Source: Baffinella frigidus
Taxonomy: Eukaryota > Cryptophyceae > Cryptomonadales > Baffinellaceae
Direction: 5' to 3'
NCBI GenBank assembly: GCA_026770585.1
Contig: MU646738.1
Span: forward strand, 326,628 to 340,509
Length of the DNA: 13,882 nucleotides
Positions 6,515 through 13,696 of the stretch are shown here, in pieces (the stretch's first letter is position 1; every line of letters starts with the position of its first letter). Below the pieces are notes generated by a model. The model was not told the origin of the DNA. It saw nothing but the letters and a program-made list of their open reading frames with translations, and ran no database searches. The position numbers and the translations under genes were made by a program.

Positions 6515-6602
6515 GTTGAGGCGCGAAGCGCCACGTGGCGCGGAGCGCCACGTGTTGAGCTTGGCGCGGAGCGCCAAGTGTTGAGGTGCGAAGCGCCACG
6601 TG
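6515..6602. repeat. Tandem array of GGCGCGRAGCGCC palindromes
   Basis: Four copies of a 13-bp near palindrome (GGCGCGAAGCGCC, GGCGCGGAGCGCC twice, GGTGCGAAGCGCC) are joined by CACGTG, TTGAG or AAGTGTTGAG linkers. Each copy can form a small hairpin and most are followed by CACGTG. No gene is adjacent. Confidence 0.65.
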
Positions 6603-6796
6603 TCCGGCTGACTAACATTTCCGTTACCTTATCGTGTGTAGTAATGGGACCCTTTAGGAGCAACTGCACGGGCGTCAGCATAAATTTCTGTGGTTTCGCA
6701 GGCCGACCCTATCTTGCAGTTGAGTTTGCACCTAAAAAGTCCATCTAAACGTAACCGAAATGCGTCAATATGAATTTCGGAGTGTGTCTTCGTGTC

Positions 6797-7052
6797 CTTG
6801 TGTCACGGGCGCGCGCGCATCCGTTTTTGTACCGGGTCACGTCCTGGTTTGGTACCAGAAAAGTCCACTCGACCGGATTTCCGGTCGTTTCTGAGTTGGA
6901 AAGGACCTTCCACAAGAGTCGTGATCCATTTCTTTGCAATCTTGTGTCACGACCGCGGCGCATCCGTTTTTGTACCGGCTCACGTCCTGGTTTTGTACCG
7001 GAAAAGTTCATTCGACCGGAATTCTGGTCGAGTCTGATTTCGAAAGGGGTTT
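6797..7052. repeat. Two-copy direct repeat, 144-bp period
   Basis: The sequence from CTTGTGTCACG to the end of TTGGAAAGGACC (6797-6908) is repeated from 6941 to about 7050 with scattered differences. Both units contain GCATCCGTTTTTGTACCGG and CACGTCCTGG. The open frames that cross it are low in coding character. No gene is called. Confidence 0.7.
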
Positions 7053-7989
7053 GGACATTGGCGGCCTCCGGCGGCCTCCGGCAAGCGAGGCGAAGATTCT
7101 TCGCCGAGCAAGCCGCTGGGGGTTTGGGGGTGGTGTTGAGATTTTTGGGCGGCTTCCCCCGTGACACGAAATTCACTATGTAGCTTGCCTCTAACTTCAA
7201 AAGGGCCCCAGGCCAGAGCCGTGCTCTTCTTCATTCGGGATGGCGTTTGGTTTTACTTCATAGGGGCCCCCCACCGTAGATATCCCCTTCTTCATTCCCC
7301 GTTTCACGGGGTCACGAGCAAACGGACGTGACCGCGAATACCACTTTACCACCCACTGCATCGATTTCCGGCTACAACTCAATTTTAGCCGAACTTCCAT
7401 TTTTGGACACTAATGGATATTCGCCCCTAAAGTTTTCTGTAACCGATTTCTGACGAGGAGAGCTTATACTAAAAGCACTTCTGTCTGACCACCAGCCCTC
7501 ACAGCGAGACCAAATGCCCTAATTTCGAGACACGTGATCCAGGCACTTGTAGGGCTTTAAAACATTGTATCCCGGGTTGTCACGTCCAAAATATGTAAAA
7601 AAAATAGTTTACTACACGCGACGGCGATCACATAAACCCAACTCCCTACGCCATAAAACCTAAACTTCTACTCCCAAACTTCGACCTCTAAAAGCAGAAC
7701 TTCAAAGCCTGAACCCTAACCGCAAATCCCTCAACCCCCTTCGCAGACGATCGCCCCATTCCCCTGGTGGCAGAGAAATTTTTGGGTTTCCAATTTTTGG
7801 GTTTCCTCTTCTACTCTCGCTGTATACGTATCTCATCAGTGGTGAGAAGGCTCCTGCGCCCTACGGCAGGGCCCTAGGACCTTCCTTGGACCTCTTGGAG
7901 GTCAAGTTCGACTGCCTCGCCACTTACGGGATGTGAAGTGCCATGGTCGGAGTTCCCCATCATCACCTCCTACCCTCACTACCCACAAG
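7053..7989. other. Gene-free stretch with degenerate telomere-like sequence
   Basis: No gene, RNA gene or clear mobile element is seen. At about 7636-7742 the plus strand is rich in CCCTA/CCTAAA-like words (AACCTAAACT, TGAACCCTAACC, CCCTCAACCC), resembling decayed telomere-type repeat. TTTTTGGGTTTCC is doubled near 7780. A short piece near 7858-7882 (GCCCTACGGCAGGGCCCTAGG) recalls the family B core. Confidence 0.4.
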
Positions 7990-8122
7990 ATTGGTAATTT
8001 ATTGCAAAACAACCAGCGTCAGCGCCCCACATGCCTTCCGCATTGTGCTGTAGACATACTGAACCACGTGTCGGCCGCTCTTTCGAGTTTTTTTCCGGAT
8101 GGATTCTGTCGTCACCTCCTCC
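7990..8122. repeat. Dispersed repeat L, copy 1
   Basis: The segment with AACAACCAGCGTCAGCGCC, CACATGC, CGCATTGTGC, CGTGTCGGCCGCTC and GGATTCT recurs in the same order at 12371-12496 with moderate divergence. It has no obvious inverted ends and no convincing open frame, so it may be part of an older, larger element. Confidence 0.65.
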
Positions 8123-8152
8123 ACCCCTGGTGGTACTGATCCTGGGGGGTCC

Positions 8153-8197
8153 CACGCAAGTCTTCACACGCAAGTCTTCACACGCAAATCCTAAACC

Positions 8198-8229
<32 letters not shown>

Positions 8230-8437
8230 ACCCTACATGTAACCCTTATACCCTCAACCAGCAAACCCTCAACCAGCAAACCATCAACCAGTCAACCCTC
8301 AACCCTCAACCCTAAAAACCTCTCAGCTTCCTGAACCATAAAACCCTTCACTGTACCCCCTACCCCCTACAGTGGCCTACACTCTACACCCCACACCCTA
8401 CACCCTACACCCTACACCCTGAACCCTAACCCCTATC
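8153..8437. repeat. Telomere-like CCCTCAA/CCCTACA tract
   Basis: After a small ACGCAAGTCTTCAC tandem (8153-8190), the plus strand carries repeated CCCTCAA units (five in a row from about 8192, then more with CAGCAAA interruptions). CCCTACA units follow at about 8390-8420, then CCTGAACCCTAACCCC. This is a degenerate interstitial telomere-type or telomere-derived satellite tract, C-rich on the plus strand. Confidence 0.65.
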
Positions 8438-8500
8438 CCCCTGAACCCCTCGGCAGACTGCGCTCGCGCCGATGCAAACGACATTCGAGGCGAAGCTGTC

Positions 8501-8590
8501 CCCCTCCTAGGACCACTATATGACCCTAGGCATAGGCCTACTGTAGGGTCCTAAGAAGAGGCTGTTTCTTATGAGCGAGGTATCCCTGTA
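8501..8590. mobile_element. Family B MITE fragment (left TIR missing)
   Basis: It contains CCTAGGACCACTATATGACC, CTACTGTAGGGTCCTA and the right TIR GTTTCTTATGAGCGAGGTAT ending CCCTG, with TA at 8589-8590. The outer left arm is absent. Confidence 0.8.
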
Positions 8591-8623
8591 CATGGGTGAA
8601 TAAACACGCACCTAATTGCCTGT

Positions 8624-8804
8624 CCACACGAGGCTATCCATGCGAACAGAATAAAAGGACATTTCAGAATTTGTGGGGAAATGATCACGTTTCCGTACGG
8701 ATGTCCGTACGGAAACGTGATCAAATACTGACTTTTGGCGTGTTTCCTGGGCAATAATCCAATGATTAACTTATGAATCTGTTCGCATGGATAGCCTCGT
8801 GTGG
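8624..8804. mobile_element. Family C MITE, copy 1 (181 bp)
   Basis: The TIRs are CCACACGAGGCTATCCATGC followed by GAACAGA, with the complement at the right end. The centre holds a perfect cruciform, GATCACGTTTCCGTACGGA and its complement. The copy at 13042-13222 has exactly the same length and the same ends. A family B element begins two bases after the right end. No target duplication is certain. Confidence 0.9.
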
Positions 8805-8806
8805 CA

Positions 8807-8925
8807 CAGGGGTACCTCGCTCATGAGAAACTGCCTCCCCCATAGGACCACCGTAGGGCCCTAGGCATGGGCCTACTGTAGGGTCCTAGGGGAGCGCAGT
8901 TTCTTATGAGCGAGGTACCCCTGTA
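8807..8925. mobile_element. Family B MITE, full copy abutting family C
   Basis: The element is 8807-8923 (117 bp), from CAGGGGTACCTCGCTC to GAGCGAGGTACCCCTG. TA follows at 8924-8925; the left dinucleotide is CA, probably mutated from TA. It starts two bases after the end of the family C copy. Confidence 0.9.
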
Positions 8926-9023
8926 AGGGGTGAGGCAGAGAGAGAGAGAGAGCCGTTTGTTACTTGCAAAACGGCCTGACGGCCATTTATGCACCCCCAC
9001 CGTGGCTGTGTCTGAGGAGGCAC

Positions 9024-9143
9024 TACGCCAGGTCATAAGTCGGAATTTCATTTTGGAGGTCGAGAATCTCCGAGCGTTTGCCTTAGGGCCCTAGGCAAGG
9101 CCTACGGTAGGATCCTAGGGGAAGGCGCTTTCTTATGAGCGAG
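9024..9143. repeat. Short repeat plus degenerate family B fragment
   Basis: The part from 9024 to about 9057 matches the repeat at 156-193. From about 9080, TTAGGGCCCTAGGCAAGGC, CCTAGGGGAAGGCGC and TTTCTTATGAGCGAG are a decayed family B half without its last bases. The sequence after this, to 9263, holds no gene. Confidence 0.6.
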
Positions 9144-9263
9144 CCACCAGCCACCGTTCTCTCCCCCGCGACCCGCAGGCTGGCCTAAGTACCACATCAG
9201 GTTGGCATGACGCTGGAGCCAATGGCCTAGGTTTCTGTTGGTTCCTTCGAGCCATCGGTCTAG

Positions 9264-9542
9264 CCACACAGCAGACTTCGAAGGGGTTTTGAATAACTCC
9301 TACAGGGGTACCTCGCTCATAAGAAACCGCCCCCCCCTAGGACCCTACAGTAGGGCTATGCCTAGGGCCCTACGGTGGTCCTAGGGGGGGGGCGGTTTCT
9401 TATGAGCGAGGCACCCCTGTACGCGACAAGACCTAGGACCCTACGGTAGGAAACCCGTAGTGGCATAGGGGGTTCCTACGGATAAGGTAGCGGAAAGGTG
9501 GCCCGGTCTGAGCCGAAAATCCCTTCGTAGCCCGCTGTGAGG
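9264..9542. mobile_element. Family A MITE, copy 2, interrupted by a family B element
   Basis: The left end is CCACACAGCAGACTTCGAAG. The right end reads CCCTTCGTAGCCCGCTGTGA then GG. The family A sequence is broken at 9301-9421 by a complete family B MITE. Comparison with copies 1 and 3, which are uninterrupted at this point (ATAACCCATAAGCGAC or similar), shows that family B inserted at TA and duplicated it. Confidence 0.8.
9301..9421. mobile_element. Family B MITE, full copy nested in family A
   Basis: The element is 9303-9419 (117 bp) with TA at 9301-9302 and 9420-9421. The core is in the opposite orientation to the copies at 5850 and 9568. The surrounding family A sequence gives an empty-site comparison, so the TA duplication is directly visible. 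Confidence 0.95.
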
Positions 9543-9565
9543 GTGGTTCCTTGGAGCCACTGGCC

Positions 9566-9686
9566 TACAGGGGTACCTCGCTCATAAGAAACTGCCCCCC
9601 CCCTAGGACCACCGTTGAGCCCTAGGCATAGCCCTGATGAAGTATCCTAGGGTGGGGCACTTTCGTGTGAGCGAGGTACCCCTGTA
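9566..9686. mobile_element. Family B MITE, full copy
   Basis: The element is 9568-9684 (117 bp) with TA on both sides. It lies between two copies of a short direct repeat (GGTGGTTCCTTGGAGCCACT and GGTGGTTCCTTGCGAGCGAT, each continuing to TGGCCTA), so it sits within or between units of an older repeat. Confidence 0.92.
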
Positions 9687-9793
9687 GGTGGTTCCTTGCG
9701 AGCGATTGGCCTAGGTGTTCTGTTGGTTGCGGAGCTCCACGTATCTGCCCATACGTGCCACAGGGGTCAATGGCTCCAACGGCCCAGTTTCTT

Positions 9794-9914
9794 TACAGGG
9801 GTACCTCGCGCATAAGAAACCGCCCCCCCTAGGACCCTACAGTAGGGCTATGCCTAGGACCCTATGGTGGTCCTAGGGGGGGGGGCGGTTTATTATGAGC
9901 GAGGTACCCTTGTA
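9794..9914. mobile_element. Family B MITE, full copy
   Basis: The element is 9796-9912 (117 bp) with TA on both sides. The left TIR is CAGGGGTACCTCGCGC and the right ends GAGCGAGGTACCCTTG. The core orientation matches the 9303 copy. Confidence 0.92.
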
Positions 9915-10045
9915 CCTCATGCAGTCGGTCCTGTAGGTCCTTTAGGTTTTGATTTCTCCCAACATAGCCCAACGACACGCCCTTCCGTAGAAAGGATCTG
10001 CAGAAAAAGCATTTTCGCGTTCGGATCGCACAGCATGAGAGCCTG

Positions 10046-10256
10046 CCACTCGAGGCTAGAGGTGTGACCATTTTAAAATAGGGATTCGCTTACAAGTGAA
10101 GAAAAAAATGAGGTGTGTTCTAATTTTCATACAAATGGGGGCGTTTGGTCACGTATCGGGCGGAATTCCGCCCGATACGTGACCACGCCTGCCCGTGACT
10201 GGTACTAAATTTAACAACCCCGCATTTAAAATGGTCCCTTTTCTAGCCTCGAGTGG
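10046..10256. mobile_element. Family F MITE, copy 1 (211 bp)
   Basis: The TIRs are CCACTCGAGGCTAGA and its complement. The interior has a perfect cruciform, GGTCACGTATCGGGCGGAAT and its complement, at about 10148-10185. The second copy, at 13466-13672, is in inverted orientation. The TIR resembles that of family C (CCACACGAGGCTA), with one difference in the first 13 bases. Confidence 0.85.
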
Positions 10257-10508
10257 TGCCATTTAGTACCCACCGAGGTCTTCACGAATGCAGCATCTAA
10301 ACGATTCGTATTAGAATGTTATCCATTTGCATTGGATTCCAACCGCATGAGAATCGAGAATCCGGGGGAAAATATCTTCGGTCGCTGCCAAGTGGTGTCG
10401 AACCCCAGCACGAGAGACCTCGAAAGGTGTGGGCGAAGCTGCAGCTCATGTAGGTATCAAACTCCGAACCAGAACGGCTCCAAGGGCAGGAGGTACCACA
10501 CTCCAAGC
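10257..10508. other. Gene-free spacer
   Basis: No gene, repeat or clear regulatory element is recognised between the family F copy and the first family E copy. Short open frames here lack any domain or coding character. Confidence 0.35.
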
Positions 10509-10660
10509 AAGCTCATCTCGAAAGATAACTGAATCAGTTCCCTATCAGCGTTTTCATTTTAATTAGGAGGACTCATCAAAATTACTATGCCCTAACTAAT
10601 TTCTCCTATTCAACCTCTTATAGAAAAGGAACTGATTCAGTTATCTTCGAAGATGAAAGC
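10509..10660. mobile_element. Family E MITE, copy 1 (144 bp)
   Basis: The element is 10513-10656, with TIRs around TCATCTCGAAAGATAACTGA continuing to ATCAGTTCC. AAGC flanks it on both sides (10509-10512 and 10657-10660). The interior carries GCCCTAACTAATTTCTCC and TTCAACCTCTTAT. The other copies are at 11614, 11818 and 13697. Confidence 0.88.
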
Positions 10661-10890
10661 TGTCGGTGATCAAAATGGCAGGCGATACCTGGTGTGCAGC
10701 CCCTTGCTGACGATCTGATGATGCTGGCTCCGCAAGCGCACTGCGGCCGCCAAGAGTCACATCAGATCCACGACACACCTGCTCCCGACACCAGCAAGCA
10801 AGCAACCCTGCCTGTCTCCATGCAGCCTCTGACTTCGACGGGACACGGGTTTATCCGGGAACACGTATTTTTCTTTTGAAGACGCTAGCA
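10661..10890. other. Gene-free spacer
   Basis: A 61-codon open frame from 10694 has no recognisable feature and no coding-like composition. I see nothing else that can be supported. Confidence 0.35.
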
Positions 10891-10945
10891 ACGAAAATTA
10901 CTACACATAGGTCACGTCCCGAAGCATTTGTGTAGTAATTTTCGT
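10891..10945. repeat. Hairpin with 17-bp perfect arms
   Basis: ACGAAAATTACTACACA at 10891-10907 pairs perfectly with 10929-10945. The loop includes GGTCACGTCC. The arm motif AAAATTACTACACA also occurs inside family F copy 2 (near 13593), so this may be a fragment or relative of that family. Confidence 0.65.
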
Positions 10946-10998
10946 GCAGATTTGTAAAAGAAATTTGCTTGTTCCTGGATGAGGTAGGATGTCAAGCA

Positions 10999-11315
10999 AG
11001 GCGTACCCTGGATTTCACAGATGTGCCACTGCCACATAGCGGACTTCAAAGGGATTTCGAATAACCCTTAAGCGCTAAGACCTAGGACCCTACGGTAGGC
11101 AATCCGTAGGGACATAGGGGGGGTTCCTACGGATGAGGTAACGGGAACTCGGGCTCTCAGAGCCCGAAAATTCATTCATAGCCCGCTGTGTGGGACTGAT
11201 GGTCAAATTGATGGGCAAATGCGCACCCTGGATTTCGCAGGTGTCAACTTAGAAGCGAAGTAATGTCAACTTATACGCGGAGTAAAGCGGCTCTGACCCT
11301 GGATTTCGCAGATGT
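10999..11315. repeat. Three copies of ACCCTGGATTTCGCAGATGTG
   Basis: The 21-bp motif, with one or two differences, appears near 11004, 11225 and 11296, each followed by GCCAC-, CAACTT- or GCGCTGG-type sequence. Family A copy 3 lies between the first and second. This is probably a decayed repeat split by the insertion. Confidence 0.5.
11032..11193. mobile_element. Family A MITE, copy 3 (complete)
   Basis: It runs from CCACATAGCGGACTTCAAAG to TAGCCCGCTGTGTGG, with the core CCTAGGACCCTACGGTAGG inside. It is uninterrupted (162 bp) and serves as an empty site for the family B insertion in copy 2. ACTG lies next to both ends, offset by one base. Confidence 0.82.
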
Positions 11316-11395
11316 GGCGCTGGCACTCCAGACGCCCCCAGTCCCGCACTTTCTGGAAGGTTACGAGTCCCTCCTCCATTGTCCATCCTACCTGT

Positions 11396-11446
11396 TTTAG
11401 GGTTCAGGATTTAGGGGTTAGGGGTTACAGGATTTAGGGGTTACCC
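11396..11446. repeat. Telomere-like G-rich tract
   Basis: The plus strand reads TTTAGGGTTCAGGATTTAGG, then GGTTAGGGGTTACAGGATTTA. These are degenerate TTTAGGG/GGGGTTA units, opposite in strand to the tract at 8187-8437. Confidence 0.5.
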
Positions 11447-11476
11447 CCGGTGTCTCACACAGCCCTCGCGCGCTGC

Positions 11477-11597
11477 TACAGGGGTACCTCGCCCATAATA
11501 AAGCGCCTCCTGACAAGGACCCTACAGTAGGGCTATGCCTAGGGCTCTATGGTGGTCCTACGGGGGGGCGGTTTCTTATGAGCGAGGTACCCTTGTA
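11477..11597. mobile_element. Family B MITE, full copy
   Basis: The element is 11479-11595 (117 bp) with TA on both sides. Its left arm is more diverged (CAGGGGTACCTCGCCC, then CCTCCTGACAAGG) than the other copies. Confidence 0.9.
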
Positions 11598-11613
11598 GGG
11601 TCCTGGCCCAACT

Positions 11614-11757
11614 TCATCTCGAAGCATAACTGAATCAGTTCCCTAAGTAGCGTTTTCATTTAATTAGGACGCCCAATTAAATGTACTATGCCCAAGCTAA
11701 TTTCTCCAATTCAACCTCCTATTGAAAAGGAACTGATTCAGTTATCTTCCGAGATGA
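11614..11757. mobile_element. Family E MITE, copy 2 (144 bp)
   Basis: Same length, TIRs and core as copy 1, in the same orientation. The flanking tetranucleotides are AACT and AAGT, so a 4-bp duplication would need one mismatch. Confidence 0.88.
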
Positions 11758-11817
11758 AAGTCACCTGCCCCCCGCAACAACTACAGTCTTGGCGCTTGGA
11801 GAGGATGGGGAGGATAT

Positions 11818-11962
11818 TCGTCTCGGAAGATAACTGAATCAGTCCCGTTTCAATAGGAGGTTGAATAGGAGAAATTAGTTAGGGCATAGTAAATTTAAGT
11901 AGGCCTTCTAATTAAATGAGAAACTCTAATTAGGGAACTGATTCAGTTATCTTTCGAGATGA
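11818..11962. mobile_element. Family E MITE, copy 3 (145 bp, inverted)
   Basis: It has the reverse orientation of copies 1 and 2 (core GGAGAAATTAGTTAGGGC). It lies 60 bp after copy 2, so the two form a large inverted pair. The flanks are ATAT and ACAT. Confidence 0.88.
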
Positions 11963-11966
11963 ACAT

Positions 11967-12001
11967 GGGGGGCGCTTTCTTATGAGCGAGGTACCCGTGT
12001 A
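11967..12001. mobile_element. Family B MITE fragment (right end only)
   Basis: GGGGGGCGCTTTCTTATGAG continues as CGAGGTACCCGTG and TA. Only about 33 bp of the right arm remain, directly after family E copy 3. Confidence 0.7.
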
Positions 12002-12060
12002 GAGTAGGCCTATGCCAGGTCCTTCAAGGCACGCGGGGCAGCACTTGGCTGATGGTTAAA

Positions 12061-12108
12061 TTGATGGTCATAGGGTGCTTCACATTGATGGTCAAAGGGT
12101 GCTTCACA
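12061..12108. repeat. Two tandem 24-bp units
   Basis: TTGATGGTCATAGGGTGCTT then CACA is repeated once with a T-to-A change. The motif TTGATGG also appears at 12047-12066 and near 11209. The rest of 12002-12370 holds no gene that I can support. Confidence 0.65.
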
Positions 12109-12370
12109 ATGACAAAAACGCCAGAGCAAGGAGCTAGCCAGAAGATTTTGTATTAGTCAACATTGAAAAAGGGCGAAATGTTTAGTAAAATGGACGCCCC
12201 TGGGGCGTTTTGGTGTATTTGGATTCTAAAGTGGATAGTGTCAAGGGGGGTTGACTTTAGCAAAAAATCCTGGCTAGCAGTGGAGTACGGGGCAAGACCT
12301 CGACATTGAGAGACAAGTCGCGGTACCCTCCGCTCTGGTCGTCGTCGTAGCTCTCATCGAACCTGCGAGA

Positions 12371-12496
12371 GATTGATAATTCATCACCAAACAACCAGCG
12401 TCAGCGCCGCACATGCTACGCATTGTGCCACTTACTGTACCCCGTGTCGGCCGCTCATACGAGCATTTTCCGGGTGGATTCTAACTCCACCTCCTA
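12371..12496. repeat. Dispersed repeat L, copy 2
   Basis: It is the counterpart of 7990-8122, with the same ordered words AACAACCAGCGTCAGCGCC, CGCATTGTGC, CCGTGTCGGCCGCTC and GGGTGGATTCT. Confidence 0.65.
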
Positions 12497-12545
12497 CCGA
12501 TCGAACTTGCGAAAAGGAGCACCGTTTATCAATCGCACATGAATA

Positions 12546-12693
12546 GGGTAACTGACTGAAAACCGGGTAGTTAAGCCTACGGTGTTCACTACGGTAGGCC
12601 GTAGGGGCCTAGGGGGGCTCCTTCAAAAAGTTTGGGCCTTGGGGCCCTACGGCCTACCGTAGGCTTGACTCCCGGTTTTCAGACCGTTATCCC
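12546..12693. mobile_element. Family D foldback element (148 bp)
   Basis: The left arm (GGGTAACTGACTGAAAACCG to AAGCCTACGGT) is the imperfect inverted copy of the right arm ending CGGTTTTCAGACCGTTATCC. ATGAATA precedes and ATGAACA follows, a possible 7-bp target duplication with one mismatch. The core has CTACGGTAGG and GGGGCCTAGGGGGG, words shared with families A and B. Confidence 0.7.
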
Positions 12694-12717
12694 ATGAACA
12701 TATCGTGCTTGTAATGC

Positions 12718-12868
12718 CCGGGTTCAGTGCAGGGAGAGAGAGCGAGAGAGAGAGAGAGAGAGAGAGAGCGCGCGCGCGCGAGAGAGAGATGCGGTATCAG
12801 AGAGAGAGAGCTGAGGTTCAGTGCTGGGAGAGACCTTCGGTTCAGTGCTGGAGAGAGAGCTCAGGTTT
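12718..12868. repeat. GA/GC microsatellite with GGTTCAGTGC units
   Basis: A (GA)n run with a (CG)n block occupies about 12733-12790. GGTTCAGTGC or a near variant occurs near 12720, 12814, 12839 and, changed to GGTTTAGTG, near 12864. Frames crossing this give Arg/Glu-rich low-complexity peptides and are not called. Confidence 0.75.
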
Positions 12869-12869
12869 A

Positions 12870-12958
12870 GTGACCCTCTTGCATTCCACTAAAGTGACCC
12901 TCTTGCATTCCACTCGAACCTCTTGCACAAGAGGGTCACGAAGGAATGCAAGAGGGTC
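12870..12958. repeat. Tandem and inverted 24-bp units
   Basis: GTGACCCTCTTGCATTCCAC occurs at 12870 and again at 12894 (period 24). The complement, GGAATGCAAGAGGGTC, is at 12943-12958, with GTGCAAGAGGTT-type dyads between. The block can fold into a hairpin. Confidence 0.65.
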
Positions 12959-13041
12959 GAGACCCACACGAGAATGCTGGAGGGGCCTATTTAAAACCGA
13001 CGTGCGTTCAAAAGTGGGCATTTGCGTAGAGTGAAGGAATG

Positions 13042-13222
13042 CCACACGAGGCTATCCATGCGAACAGAATAAAAGGACATTTTTAAAAATTATAGGAAAT
13101 GATCACGTTTCCTCCTGCTTTCCCCGGGGGAAACGTGATCAATTGCTGACTTTTGGCGTGTTTCCTGGGCAGTAATCCAATAATTGACTTATGAATCTGT
13201 TCGCATGGATAGCCTCGTGTGG
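13042..13222. mobile_element. Family C MITE, copy 2 (181 bp)
   Basis: Same ends and length as the copy at 8624-8804. The central cruciform has changed (GATCACGTTTCCTCCTGC pairing with GGGGGAAACGTGATC). TG lies on both sides. The family I element begins 11 bp later. Confidence 0.9.
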
Positions 13223-13228
13223 TGCAGG

Positions 13229-13367
13229 AGGGTCTAGCTCTGTCCCACACAATTTGGCTCCATCAATTGATGAGACCAAATCGCCAAAAGATGACGAATC
13301 CCCTAGCGAGCCGTCAAATTTTGGTGGATCGAATTTAGTCAACCCGACCGAGACAGAGCTAGAGGGT
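13229..13367. mobile_element. Family I MITE, copy 2, 5-bp target duplication
   Basis: The element is 13234-13362 (129 bp), from CTAGCTCTGTCCCACAC to GACAGAGCTAG. AGGGT flanks both sides (13229-13233 and 13363-13367). The interior is unrelated to copy 1 apart from the ends and GGCTCC, so the two are different members moved by the same type of transposase. Confidence 0.85.
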
Positions 13368-13465
13368 CAAGACAGCTCAAGTGTGAGGCGAGATGGAGAA
13401 CCCTGAACTCTACTCCTAACAGACGATTGTTTCTTGCGGGTCAGTACCATGAGGGGTCCGATTTC

Positions 13466-13672
13466 CCACTCGAGGCTGGAAGAGGGGGGATTTTAAATGT
13501 GGAGTTGTTCAATTTAGTTCCAGTCACGGGCAGGCTTGGTCACGTACCTGCGATATCCCGCAGGTACGTGACCAAACGCCCCTGTTTGTGTGAAAATTAC
13601 TACACACCTTTTTTTTCTGCACTTGTAAAAGAACGCCTGTTTTAAAATAGTCACATTTCTAGCCTCGAGTGG
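13466..13672. mobile_element. Family F MITE, copy 2 (207 bp, inverted)
   Basis: Ends are CCACTCGAGGCTGGA and TCTAGCCTCGAGTGG. The interior cruciform TTGGTCACGTACCTGCG pairs with CGCAGGTACGTGACCAA. TTC flanks both sides, but copy 1 does not support a 3-bp duplication. Confidence 0.85.
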
Positions 13673-13696
13673 TTCGGGCGACCCCTGGAACAAATT

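Noticed and set aside
6770-7183. Overlapping 137- and 151-codon frames on both strands
   Set aside because: They come from a two-copy direct repeat, have similar quality on both strands and show no domain.
8153-8437. Possible CRISPR-like or minisatellite array
   Set aside because: Units are 7 bp and degenerate with no unique spacers of constant length, so it is a telomere-like tract.
12705-13034. 109-codon frame rich in Arg and Glu
   Set aside because: It is a translation of a GA/CG microsatellite and tandem repeats.
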